Of a DNA stretch of 64,000 nucleotides, positions 33,822 to 45,395 are shown one piece after another. The notes below the pieces were generated by a model. That model was not told the origin of the DNA, searched no databases, and saw only the letters and a list, made by a program, of their open reading frames with translations. Position 1 is the stretch's first letter; each line of letters starts with the position of its first letter. The position numbers were made by a program, and so were the translations under genes. Origin of the DNA: Pascua guehoae (Eukaryota > Basidiomycota > Tremellomycetes > Trichosporonales > Trichosporonaceae); assembly GCA_001600415.1 (NCBI GenBank), contig BCJX01000001.1:557186-621185 (forward strand), written 5' to 3'.

Positions 33822-35955
33822 TTACTTTGACTTTTTGCTCCGTCCCCGTCCGCGCCCACGTCCGCGCGTCTTGCCGCCGCGTCCGCCGCCGCCGCGCTTG
33901 GCGCCGTGGAACAGCGTCTTGTGAACGACGTCGTCGCCCGTGGCCGAGGGGGCGGCGCTCCCAGTCGCGCTGCCGGCCTCGTCGTCTGCGTCGCCGCCGC
34001 CAGAGGACGGCGCCATGTCGCCCGGCACAAGGCCGAGGGCCGAGTGCGTCGGTGCCGGAGCGGCGTCGTCGTCCACTGCAGGTGTCGCGGGGCGCGAGGG
34101 GGACGAGTCGGTGGGGCTGGGCGGACGGAGGGGCGCCTTTGTGGCGACGCGCGAGGCTTGGTTGATCGGGAGCATGTGGCTGGGGTTAGCGGGTGTGCCG
34201 TGTAGTGTTGTAAAACGGGTCGAGAGTGGGACCGAGCGCAGAACAATGACGTCGCCAGAACTGTCTGGAGATGGATTCAAGGAGCAAACGCATTTCCACT
34301 TTGGGGACCAGCGATGCCAGGTGATGGCAACCCAGGTGGGAGGATACCGGTTGAAGACACGCCAGTTGCCTTTCTACACTCTCGAGAGGAAGACTCGAGG
34401 CGCAGCTAAGTAGTTGCTGTCTCGCAGTTCGGCCATGTAGTCTCTCCCGAATGCAGTCTTCCAAAATGAACACCACAAGAGTCACAGGGTGTGCAGTGCC
34501 AAATCACCCACGCGGCCATGCGCCATCCGACGCCACACCGGTCGCACGCCACTGCACGCCAGGACGCCAGGACGCCAGGACAGGATACCGCTGCGCCAGT
34601 GATGGCTGTACCGCCACGGCGCTGTCACGCTCGCCTACACTTCACCTCAAGCGCGCGTGTCACGTCGTCGCTGGGCGTCCGTCGCTAGCATTTCCGGTGG
34701 GTTGGCTGGCAGTAGCTTGGCCAGCATAGTGCACAAACAAATACCGCACAAGCCGTTAGGAAGCACTGTAGCGAAACGACGTCATGTGACACTGGGCCTC
34801 GTGTCCTCTAGCTCGGACTGGGTGAGGGGCACCGCTCGTCTCGCGCTCGGCGAGGGAACGCTGCGATTGTTTTAGGACGTAGCAGCGGCTGCCGCCGAAA
34901 TGGCGGCAGACGTCTGCTGTAACCCAAAGAAGATCAACGGAGTCGACCGCGGCCGCGAGCGAACACAGCTACTGCCACTGCTCGTCAGGGCAGGAGGGCA
35001 GCATCCGCTGCCCCCCTTGAGAGGACCGTTGCGAGGCACGATAGCTGCCAAACCCGTCTCGGGATCCTGCTGGAGCTCCTGCCCGACTGCAATGCCTGCG
35101 GTAACACCAGCGCCAACGCCAGCACCAACAACACCAGCGCCAACCAACGCCAATTGCAGCCCCACTGCGATCCAACCCAACTGCGATGCAGACCCGGACC
35201 CAGACCCAGACCCAAACCCAAACCTCGACTCCAGACCCAAACCCGATCTCCACTCGGGGATACTCACTTTCCAACCTCGCGCCCAATATCCGCAATACGC
35301 TGGCGCTGTGACGTACTGAGCCCGCCGTCCTGGGTGATCGGGTGGGTCATGACGGCGCCATAGTCTTGCTGGCTCGTAATGCTCTCGGGCCCGCGGCGGG
35401 GCGGGAGGAGCGGGTCCGTGTCGACTGGTTCTTCGGGCTGGGCGTTAGGGTGGTCCTGGGGAGAGAAAGGGAGGGGAGAGGGAGGAAGGAGGAAGGGGGA
35501 AAGGGAGGGGAAGGAGGAAGAAGAGGGAGGGGAAGAGGGAGGAGAGAGGGAGGAGAGAGGGAAGAGGAGGAGGAAAGGCAGAAGATAAGGAGAGTGAGGA
35601 TGAGGGACACAGAGGGAAGACGGAGGACCGAGGGACACAAGGGGAGGGGAGAGAAGCGGAAAGGAGACGACGTGGGGATCACAACAAACGTCGAGCACGA
35701 CCAGGGGGGGCATCAAGGTGCGCATCGACAAGAGGGTGACAACTCGTCGGCCGTGCGACCAGCGCATCCCTCACCTCTTCACCGCACAGCCTGCCGTCCT
35801 CCTCCCTCCCCCTTGCCCTTCCCATCCCCCCTTCCCCTTCTCCTCCTTCCTACAGCCTCCGCCCCCATCCCGACCCACCCCCAGACATCTGCACAACTCA
35901 CAGCATCATCCCGCTTGGCCCGCCGGCCACAGCACAGAAAGTCGAGGAGGCCCAT
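33822..35955 (-). CDS. Lipid-anchored LAMTOR1/Meh1(Ego1)-like protein
   Basis: Three exons: 35902-35955, 35268-35455 and 33822-34179, 199 residues. The N-terminus MGLLDFLCCGRRAKR has Gly2 for myristoylation and Cys8-Cys9 for palmitoylation, as in LAMTOR1/Meh1, which tethers the Ragulator/EGO complex and Rag GTPases to the vacuole for TORC1 signalling. DTDPLLPPR then matches the acidic dileucine sorting motif of that family, and LSTSQRQRIADIGREVG resembles its conserved helix. The last exon is a Pro/Ser linker ending in an RG-repeat, lysine-rich tail (GRGRGRGRSKKSK), unusual for LAMTOR1. The second intron is 1088 nt; frame is kept and the acceptor has a CTAAC branch site, but an extra exon or a different 3' end is possible. 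Confidence is high for the first two exons, moderate for the last. Confidence 0.65.
35191..35225. repeat. GACCCA/AACCCA hexamer repeat in the long intron
   Basis: About six tandem hexamers (GACCCG, GACCCA, AACCCA). They follow CCAGCGCCAACG-type repeats at about 35105-35150. Both lie within the 1088-nt intron of the LAMTOR1-like gene. Confidence 0.85.
35458..35578. repeat. 121-bp uninterrupted polypurine (plus) / polypyrimidine (minus) tract
   Basis: Every base from 35458 to 35578 on the plus strand is A or G. On the gene's own strand this is a C/T tract that runs directly into the acceptor AG of exon 2. Confidence 0.95.
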
Positions 35956-37630
35956 GCGTGCCGCCGTGCTACACTAGGCGGTGTGCTCGCCCAAGTCGAA
36001 TTCGATTGGAACCGAATGCAATGCCCAGTCGCGTGCAGGTGATGTATTCGGTGTAGGTGGTGCAGGTGCAGGCGGTGCGAGTGCAGGCGGGTGCGGTGCA
36101 GATGTCGAACGGTGTCGGACGGGTCAACGATGGTGTTTGGAGAAAAAGCAGAAGCAGGAGGCGGATGTGAGTTAAGGGTGGGTTGTGGGTGGGTGACTAG
36201 TGGCGGCGGCGGCCATCCATCCGTCATTTTGCACACGGCTACACTACTTGCTTTGCCGCCTTGCCTCGCCTCGCTGCCCTGCCCTCTGGGTGGTGGGCGC
36301 TTGCTTGCAGCTTGCCTTGCTTGGCTCGGTGACCTCATTTCAGACACACTCTGGCCCCGATTTGATTCCGTTCATTTTGGCGCATAAATCTCGGACATGG
36401 ATCCCAACATCCACTGCAACAAGGTGGATGGACAGGATTCTCTGCCATCCACAGTCGAGGCTCGCTGTCAAGACTGTCAGGCTCTACAACCTAGCAGCTT
36501 AACCAGCTCGCACCCTCTGTCTCTACCCCTCATAATACATGCCCGTAGCCCCTGTCATTTGATTCGGGACAGTTGCATCTCACAGTCACGAGACATCCAA
36601 CTCTTTGGTGAGTGGGCCGAGATGCCGACCAGTGTTTTGTGGCTGCGGCCAAACCAAAGTGTGTACAGGGGCTTGTAGCATCGCGCAGCGACTGGGCTGG
36701 CCACGTCTTGGGCGCTCTCCACCGAACTCCGAGGGCTGCTAGTGATCCGACAGCGTGACATTGTTGGTGAAACGGTATCATGCGTCGTTGCCATGAGCAA
36801 GTCCTTCGTCATCATGAGGGACTTGATCTACGGTCGACGAAATCTAAATACTCCTCCCTTATAATCACCTGTTGATGGCCGCCATGTGTTGGCCTGACGG
36901 CCAACCCATGTCGTTAATAAACGCGGCAGGGGTTCGACTCCCTTACAATGCATCATAGCTCTTCTTTTGCTTCAAAAGACCATTGGGATGTTTATGTGGG
37001 AAAGTCGTGCCCGGAGAAAGGGGAGGAGGCGGGGGAGGTGGGTTTCACGACCGATGATTGGAACATGGGCATGTGGTACTTGTCGGGGTGAGTCCCTCGG
37101 GTTGTCAAGCGTGGTAAACTGGATGGCAGCAGGTCAATCTGAACGGGCACTCGAGCTCCTTCTCGACCACTGGCAGTTGCGATCAATCTGACGTATCCTT
37201 CTCCGCCAAGGCATAGTCGTAACCGCTCCATATGTCTCCCCAACACGCCTGCACTCGCAATTGCAATATTCTATTCCATCTCGACAATGCCCAATTGATA
37301 CAAAGGGGGGGGGTATACTACAGCCTCTAGAGGGAGCAAGAAGAAGAAAATGGCCGCCGTCGCTGCATCCTGTGCGCGTCTCGGCGTCGGGGACTGTCTG
37401 GAGCGACTGGCCGTTGAAGGGCAACCAAAGATGTCAAGAGTGCCTGCTCGGCATGGCGTATGTGTACGTTGAGTACGATATTACGCGCCGTGTGCCCGCG
37501 CCGCGGGCTGCGTGTGGCCTGTAGATCCGATAGGGTGAGGCGCCCCTGCCTCTGCGTACGCGATGTACGCTTGTTGATTTTTACGACTCGAAAACTCTCT
37601 CCTACCTCGCCAGCGTCCCAGCGGGGTGAC
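35956..37630. other. Gene-poor region with a gene remnant
   Basis: The first few hundred bases are the promoter of the LAMTOR1-like gene. The remainder holds the remnant at 36679-36864, a GTTGGCC/GGCCAAC hairpin near 36884-36901 and the 3' flank of the DUF1479-like gene. No intact gene is seen. Confidence 0.5.
36679..36864 (+). pseudogene. Remnant B of an unknown gene family (inverted copy of 33170-33325)
   Basis: The plus strand reads about 61 codons after a stop at 36676: a variable part, then DIVGETVSCVVAMSKSF, then DLIYGRR and a stop at 36862. It aligns codon by codon with remnant A over 28 residues, with about one base in four or five changed, and lacks an ATG-led complete frame. Together the two copies bracket the LAMTOR1-like gene in inverted orientation. 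Confidence 0.55.
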
Positions 37631-39600
37631 CTAGTTGCCGTAGCCCATGGCGCGGCGGCCGCCCCACGACCCGATGCACGCGGCGTCGCCGGGGGCCTCG
37701 AGCGCGACGGGCCGGTTGGGGTTGGGCGCGTGGGGCGGGGGCATACCCGCCTCGAACGCTGCGCGCTGGAGGGCGGTAAAGGCCCGGTTACCCTCGGTGG
37801 CCGGGAGGGGGTGGACGGGCTGGAGGAGGCCCGACTCGTCGGCGGCGCGCAGGGGCGCACCGGCGTGCGAGAGGAGAATGTCGCCGGGGGCCAGGTCGAC
37901 CGTGGCGGGGCGGACGTGGACGAGGTCGGCGTCCGTGTCTGGCGACTCGGAGGCGGAGCGAAGGCGCCAGTTCTCGGGCGCGAGGTAGCCGTCGGCAGAG
38001 TAGAATGAGATCCGGCTCTTCTCGGCCGCAAAGTATGGGCGGAGGAGGGCGTAGAGCGCAGAGTGAGCCGAGAGCGGCACACGGAGCTCGGTGCGCGCGA
38101 GCGCGAGGTGGGCGTGGACGGGCGTAGCGGGCGTAGCCTAGAGGTTAGTGGCGAATTCAAGCCGGGTGGGTTGGTTGGGTTGACTCACCGACTCGTCAAC
38201 GGCCCAGAGCGACGACTGGCCCCAGGTGGACGCCGTGGGGGAGGACCCGAACGCGTCGACGCGGACGTAGGTCGGCTCAGGCGCACCCGGGACGAGCGCG
38301 CGGAGCACCTGGCTCGTCGCCGAGAGGACAGACGGGTCGGCACGCGCAGACACCTGCGCCTGGTGGTGGTACGTGGCTGCAGCGTGAGCGGATGAACTCG
38401 GGACGGTTGGCGTGGGTGGCTTCTTGAGTGAGGCGTCGGCACAAGTGCTGCCGACACACGACCAAGCACGCCATTCCAAGCACAAAGAGGTACTCACCCT
38501 CGTTGCTGCGGGCCTCGCGGGCGGCGAGGAGCTCGGCAGCCCACGACTCGGCGAGCACGTCGCGCACAACGTCGCGGACGACGACGGCACCGGCGCGCGC
38601 GGCCAGGGCCGCCACGGTCGGGTCGGCGAGCACCTCGGTGAGGGTCTGGAAGGGGATTTCCGGCACAGAAGCAGCCTGCGAGGTTAGTTGGTCCGACGGC
38701 GGGTGTGGGCAAGTCCCGGCAGGACGGGGGAGGCAGGAGGGGGAGGGGGGGTTAGGATACGGGCGGCGCTGGTTGGTTGCGGCCTTGTACAGCCCTCAGC
38801 CATGCATGTGGCCGAGCTCGCTTGGAGCATGCCATATGGCCATATGCCACTGCCACCTGCATGGCCCGTATGGCGCTCTCACTGGCACACGCGGCGCACG
38901 GACCGCGGGTGGCGGCCGAGGCCGACGGGTGATCGAGGAAATTCTGGCGTTTGGGGTGGGACATCCGCCTCGCTCCTAGCTCCGGCCCGGTTCCAGCGGC
39001 GTGGTACCCGTCCCAGTACCACTTTGATGGCTACCACCTGCCGCGATGCCATGACTGCAGGACAGTCTTGGGCCGGTGCCGTTACGTAGGCATGGAATCA
39101 CACGTGCTAGGTGGATACGAGCACGCTAACCGGCCACCGGCCACCGGGTGGATGGGCCGGGGGATGGGAATTTTCGCGGCAGAGCTCTGTTGTGCGAAAA
39201 GCGGCTATGTGGCAGGTGGCAGGAAATAACCAGGAACTACCCCCGAGTCCGAACGCGTATGCCGGATGCAAGGATGACTCACCTGGCTGTTCATCTCTGC
39301 GAGCGCGGCGGCCCACGCGCCCTGGGCCCACTGGCGGCCGGCGTCCGTGTCGAGCGTGGCGGCAATCCACTCCTGCGGGGTGGGGACGGCGGGCTGCTTG
39401 TGGTTGAGCGCAAACGCGTAGGGGGCCTGGAGGCGGGGCTCGTCGCTGGCGGCGGGCTGGGTGGAGTGGGTGTAGGGCGGGGCGAGGGCGCTGCGGACCT
39501 CGTGCGAGTATGGCGGGGCGAGGGGGGCGCGCTGGGCCGAGGTCGTGGTGAGGGCGCGGCGGACGGCGCGCGGCGCCAGGCGGGACGAGGTGGCGAGCAT
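37631..39600 (-). CDS. DUF1479-like protein with mitochondrial presequence
   Basis: Four exons: 39283-39600, 38498-38675, 38189-38376 and 37631-38137, 396 residues. Residues 1-30 (MLATSSRLAPRAVRRALTTT) form a basic, Ser/Thr/Ala-rich leader that fits mitochondrial import. DUF1479 marks follow: AGAVVVRDVVRDVLAESWA near 135, YHHQAQVSARADPSVL near 170, DLAPGDILLSHAGAPL near 320, and the GRRAMGYGN end. DUF1479 proteins (bacterial YbiU and many fungal ones) have a cupin fold resembling 2-oxoglutarate/Fe(II) oxygenases, with no settled substrate. I did not find a clean HxD...H triad, so catalysis is uncertain. Intron 1 is 607 nt and contains a CATATGGCCATATG palindrome. Ala/Pro richness suggests a fast-evolving member. 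Confidence 0.72.
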
Positions 39601-42505
39601 CGAAGTGGGGGTGGTGTGGTGGTGGAGTTGGGTAGTAAGAGCGTGGAGGCCGGCGGCGGGTACCGAGGGCTGTTGGGCTGTGGAAAGATGTGAGAGCCAG
39701 GAAGCGGGAGTGAGGTGCAAGCAAGTGTTGTTGGGGGGGTGAAGAGGTCGGGTGGGATTGATCAGGCTGCATCTTTTATTCTTGCGTGCGGCGAGCCCAC
39801 CGGCTATGGATGGGTTCTGATGGTGGTCATGTCATCGCTGACGACCGTCTGCGGGTTATTTCGATTTTCTCAACATTTTCGAAGAATCGCATCGAGGCGC
39901 CAAGGGTGCAGAGGTGCGGCACATCACCGGCGGCTATGCTTGCCTGCTGCTGCTGCTCCTGCTGCTCCTGCTGCTGTGGCTTGTTGCATGCTTGTTTGGC
40001 TAGTGTGCGGCCGCGTTGCGGGGTACAAGATGGGCCCACCAATAATGGTCATTGTGCGGCATGACCCGAGGCATGCTCCATGTGCCTGCCTGTTTACCCT
40101 TTGTTCCCTCCTGAGGTGGAGCAATTCAGGAACTGGTTGTAACCATTGCCGGCGGCAGTGTTAAAAATTATTCAATTCATCCCCCCCTGGCAGCTTGTGC
40201 CTCGCGCCTCTTGCTTGTCTCGCACCGTGCGCACTGTTGCCGTCCCTGTCCACAAATCTGACCTTTTTTTTTTTCTACTCGCTTCGGTATTTGTAGAGCT
40301 CTCGGGCCGACACGGGTCGTTTCCCAACCACAAGTCGACCTCGCCTCGCTCGTCTATCCTCATTCTCTGCTCTTATTGGATACACAATTGTTAGTGTGGG
40401 CGCCGCGCCAGGGTAGTAGACAACCAGGGTACGCACTGATAAGACTTTTATCATCCCATTGGTCAACTTGATTTACATCCTGTGCCTATCAGTGGCACTG
40501 GTGCTTATACCTTGGTTCCGAACCGGGAAGATGCCTCGTATTTTTTTCTTCTTGGCCCAGTGCAATCGACACCCAAGCTCGTCATCCAACTCGTTGCCCA
40601 CATCGCGTCCATCATCCATGCAACCAGTCTTGGAAAAAAAAACGTGCGCCACAGTGCCTTTGAGTGGCACTGGCGCCGTCTTGGCTATGATCCCCCCCTG
40701 TACTGTTGCTTCCCCTGTGTGCCACTGTGGTGCTCCAAACGCGCCTCTTTTCCAATCCTCGACACTGGTGTCACCTCGCCGAGTGGCGGAGGACTGTGGA
40801 ATGGATGAGGTAGTAATTTAGGCACGACTAGAGCTCCGCCGAGTCGAGAGAGCTCCGCCGAGTCAGCCGCATACTTTACGTAGCTAGCACACTCGTAAGC
40901 CATCACCAGCTGCACCATCCCCAGTCCATTGGTGCCAAGCATTCAACAGGCTGCACCCAGTACACAGCATGCGATCACCAGCTCTGCCGATCAGCCGGCG
41001 GCTCGGCAATGGTCATGCACAAAGTACCGTTGTACCGTTGGCTGTTCATTTACAGGAGACCAGCGCACAGGCAATGTTTACCTCCCGAGTCGGCATGCCA
41101 CGATGCTCACTCCCACGCTCACGGTCATTTCGGAAAGACTCGCATCTCTCGATCTCCAGGCACATTCTTCCATCATTGGCAGCGTGTAACGCGAAACAAT
41201 AGCGAAGACAAGTCAAAGCGTCAGAAGGTCAGAAAAAAAAACACGGGCATTTGAGATAATCTTGCTGGGTCCGTCACTCGGCCGTCGTCATGGAATGTTG
41301 ATGGTGAGTGCCATGGACGACGACAATGGCAGCGTACACAATTGGAGGCATGTTCCGTCCAGACGAGGCGGATTGCTCGTCACCACGCATGCAGCGCAGC
41401 TCCCAGCCGACTCTGAAGGTATAAACGAGGCTCGCGGCGGCCAACCAGACCCCTCGGCAAATGACTGTTTGACCTTTGGCGGGGCAGTGTTTGACCTTTG
41501 GCGAGCGAGTCGTGTTGGAATTACCTCTGCAGCATTTTGGATTTTTTTCCACGCCAGGTGATCGGGTGGCTTCGGACTCGGGTAAATCCGGTAAAATGCC
41601 CACTGTGCCTTGCGCGTGTGCCCCACGGGGCAAGGATGTTCCACTGCCCACTCCCATGTTACGTACACCCGTTGACATTACTACTGGAATCATCCGCGGC
41701 ACATGGACGCCACCCCCTCCACCGTCCATTCCTCCACCTCTGTACGCCACGGCACACTCTGCCCCCCCTCATCCAACCCCATCCATTCTCCTAATCCAAC
41801 CTCATCCCGATACACGATTGATCGTTCGGGAAGCTCGGAAGCAAGACGCAACTGTGTAAACAACGCTTTGAAACGGCGAGACGCGACTTCTGTGAGTATA
41901 GGAATAGGTCGCGTGGCGTGTGGAATCCTTGTCTCTCCGACTTGTGTCGTGTGTTGCATGTTTCGAGGCGTGATCCGCATCAAGCCGTTGCGCGTCGCAA
42001 GCCATCGCGCCACCCAGTTGTGATCCTTGTCCCAGATCCCAGAATGATGAACAATCCCATCCCATCCCATCATTGCCCGCCACTGTTTACGCAGATGGGT
42101 CTGTTTCGGCCAGTGTGCCTCCATGTGTCATGTTTTGTCGTTCCACATTTCCATTCCATGTCTTCTATCTCTTCCCCTCCACCCCTCGATGCCCTCCACC
42201 GTGTCATGTCGCATACCCCCGCCTCAGACTGAGACGCCCGTGCTCACAAACTCTCACGGATCGTCCCGCTCACCCCCAGTCCAGTCCCACATTCATCCCA
42301 TCGTCTTGCCTCCTCCCTCATCGCCTTCTCACCCACCTCCCTCACCCTCCCTCGCTCCCTCCTCGCCCTCGCGCTTCCACACTCGTTGTCCCCCGACGAG
42401 ACCTGACACTCCTTTGCCCTCCACCGCGCCGCAGATCCCAAATCTCGCGCGCCCTTACCCTCGTTCCTACCCCGTCCGCACGACCACGAGGTACTCTACA
42501 CCGCC
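39601..42505. other. 2.9-kb divergent intergenic region
   Basis: No gene is supported. The 42.1-42.5 kb part is a C/T-rich leader for the gene at 42506. Direct copies of TTGACCTTTGGCG lie near 41469 and 41490. Open frames are short and lack domains. Confidence 0.5.
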
Positions 42506-44758
42506 ATGCTCGCGCTCGCCCTCGTCGTGTGGCTCGCACTGCTGCTCGCACCCGCGCACGCGCAGGTGCTATACGATTTTCCAAACATGACAGCCACCTA
42601 GTGAGTCGGCGTCTGTCCGGGTCGGAATCGAGTCGTGCTTTGAGTTGAGAGAATGCGTCGGGCAAAGCGGCGATGGGCGATGGGTGCTGGGTGATCCGAT
42701 GGACGATGGGTGTCACTGGAGACACAGCGGAGTGGTCGCGTGAGCGAGTCCCGACGCGCATACGCGTCTTGGCCGGAGACACAACCCACCCCCCACTCTT
42801 CCATTCCCATACGTCAATGTCGCACACCATCATCCTCTCCCTCAGCCACCGCCTCGTCAGCGTCGACGCCACAGAGATAAGCCATTCGAAAACACATGAT
42901 TTCGAACATTACGCGCCTCGATGGCGCTACCTCGTCCACTATCCTCGGCCGTAGCCGCAGCCAGCGCCACGCGCCATGCGCCACCGCCACCGCAGCCGCC
43001 ACCGCAACCGCGGGCCGGTGACTTGGTCCGGCACCCGGCGGTTCGGAGTGCTCGGGCCGGACCACCTGCAGGCGACCGAGGCCGAGGTGTGGTTGGTGCC
43101 GAGGGTGTGCTCGGCTCTATGCCTTGCGGGGGTTATGTTCGAGGTGGGCTCGCAAGCTACTTGGCTGGTTGACCACCATCTGGTTTGTGGGGAGGAGCTC
43201 TGTGACTCTCTCATCAACTAGGCTGTTGTCGAGTGTTGCCTCTCATCAACGAGACTGTTGTAGAGTGTTGCGCGTCTGCTTCATGCCTGCCTCTCCCGTG
43301 CGGCCTGGTGGCCTAGCCCCAGCTTGTTCTTGTGCTCCGCGTCGTTGGATGCTGCTAGGATATGTCTAGACAACGCTGGTGTTGGGCTGTCTTGGCGTGC
43401 GACGCGGATTGATTAGTGCACACCCCTAAGCGGCCCGACTCCCTCCCCTGCTCGACCCATTCTTTGAGTATCTTGGAGTTTGGGCATCTTGGTGGCTGCG
43501 TATCTCGCTCTACTTTGTGCGGGCGTGTATTAGGAGTAGCTCTGCTACGCCGCGCGTGCTCGTTTGGCTACTCGGGGGTTGACACACTTGGCCAGCGTGT
43601 TTGGCACATCTCTGGCTCTCACCCCTCGACTGGCATTTGAGTATCATAGTACCCGAGTCAGGCTCTGTTGGGCATGGCCGCTCTCTCCGCCGGCCCACAT
43701 CTTCACCCTCTGCTAAACCTATACCCTTACCCCCCGCACACTCCCCCTGCGCGTGCCACCACTCACACCCAGCTACTATGACAACACCATGGGCGGGCAC
43801 CTCATGTGCGCCAAACACTCGGGCAGCATCACCTGGTCCGACGACGTGATCAGCGGCACCTCGGCGTGCGGCCCCAGTGTGCGGCAGCTCAAGACCAACA
43901 GCGTCGTCGCGATGAATGTCACGTGGATGAACATGAACGGTATCGCTGCGAGGGCCGAGGACTTGTGTGGACGAGAGTGAGTCGGGTCTTTGCAAGTTTG
44001 GGCGTCTAGTTGGAGACTTGTTAGGTAGCGCGGAATGAGTTGGTGATGGGGGCCCCCGTGGTGGGACCGGTGGCCTGTGTTGCCGTGGATGATGAGGAGT
44101 CACTCGTGCCGCGATCGCCTGGGTGACCGTGGAGCACGGCTCCGTGACGCGCGCCCATTGTCTACAGATCACTGGGTAGTACCCTCTGTGCACCCGTATG
44201 GGGCCACTGGTATGTCGCACCAACCCGTGGTGTCATTGACGCTCGGTGCGCACCCACATTCCAGTCTATTGTGCAACTCGTGGGCCCCGCAGCTCTCGTG
44301 GGCCTCGCAGCTTGCCGCGGCCCCACACCGCGCTCTCAAAGCCGCTCCATTTGCCACAATGCTGCTGGTTCCGCACCTACCCTTGCGCAACCGTTCCTTC
44401 CCACAACCCCATATCCCACAATGTGTACCACCACGAACGACACCCCCCCAGGATCCCAATCCTAACACCCAGAATCCAACTCTTCCGCAACGGCGCCCGC
44501 ATCGCCACCCCCGAACCCCTCTTCCTCTGGGAAGCCTGCCAGGCCTGCGCGACCCTCCCGCGCGTCGACCTGAGCGTCTCGGCCTACGTCGCGGCCACGG
44601 GCGACAAGGACTGCATGCAGGGCGCCGTCGGCGGCATCGACGTGCGCGTCATGGAGAATTACATCCGGCGCGCCGGCGCCCGCAGCCTCGGCGCCAGTGT
44701 CGCCGGTGTGCTCGGCGCGGTGGCGCTGGCCATCGGGCTGGGGTTGGGTGCGTTCTAG
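42506..44758 (+). CDS. Secreted, probably membrane-anchored double-psi-beta-barrel protein
   Basis: Three exons: 42506-42600, 43773-43976 and 44473-44758, 194 residues. A signal peptide (MLALALVVWLALLLAPAHAQ) is followed by a DPBB-like domain paralogous to that of the gene at 22338: ATYYYDNTMGGHLMC, GTSACGPSVRQLKTN, DLCGREIQLFRNG, LFLWEACQACATLPRVDLSVSAY. Instead of a linker and Cys module it ends in a hydrophobic tail (VAGVLGAVALAIGLGLGAF) after small residues, fitting a GPI signal. Both introns sit at the same places and phases as in the paralogue (after AT-Y and after C-G-R-E), but are much longer (1172 and 496 nt against 170 and 52). No stop-free read-through exists, so the long first intron is needed. 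A wall role is inferred. Confidence 0.82.
43209..43272. repeat. 32-bp tandem duplication in intron 1 of the 42506 gene
   Basis: Two copies of TCTCATCAAC(T/G)AG(G/A)CTGTTG... spaced 32 bp apart with few mismatches. Confidence 0.8.
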
Positions 44759-45370
44759 GTTTTGGCGGCTGGGTGTCGGCAGGCACGTCGCGTTCGTTAC
44801 ATATTGCTGGGTATATTGTGTACAGTAGAAGTTATAATGTCAACTTGGCCTTGGGCTGCTGCAAGCGTAGATCCTGCACCTGTCGTCCCAACAACGGCCG
44901 CGACATCTGTGTATGTGTCTCGAGGGCAGGGGCAGGCATTCTGTAGTGGCTCGGGCGTGGTAGCCGACGTCTTCGGTCCCCGCAATCGACCGGGACACGC
45001 CCATGCGGCAAGCAGCTCGCGTGCATCTGAGCTTGGGATAATTTCCCAACACCGTACGTGCCCCAGTACCACAGTCAGTCGCACGAGCACATTGCACTGT
45101 CATAGCACGAGCGCATCTACCACAGGTACTGTACATGCGACAGGAAAGTATACAGACTGCCACAGTGAGCTCGGTCGGGTGCGATATAGAGCATGGACAC
45201 TCTGCACATCAATCAGACGGTACGAAAATAGGAGCCCGCCTCAGGGTGACTTTTATCATATCAAACTCTTGCAGTCTCACATTGTGCAGAATACCCACCG
45301 GGCACATCAAGCACGATCATCTCGCGGCAAGGGTGGCAGACGGCGCGTCGCTGCATTTTCCTGCATTTCC

Positions 45371-45395
45371 TGTACTGTACTGTACTGTACTGTAC
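45371..45395. repeat. TGTAC x5
   Basis: Five perfect pentamers. Each is nearly self-complementary (GTAC core), so the stretch can form hairpins. Confidence 0.95.

Noticed and set aside
34900..35319. 139-codon plus-strand open frame (Pro/Thr/Asp repeats) inside the LAMTOR1-like intron
   Set aside because: Mostly translation of hexamer and CCAGCGCCAACG repeats; no signal peptide or domain. Kept only as a caveat on the intron.
36885..36955. tRNA-like 3' half with GGGGTTCGACTCCC and a GTTAATA loop-like segment
   Set aside because: No 5' acceptor strand (GCATTGT) pairs with ACAATGC, and D and anticodon arms cannot be drawn, so it is at best a fossil.
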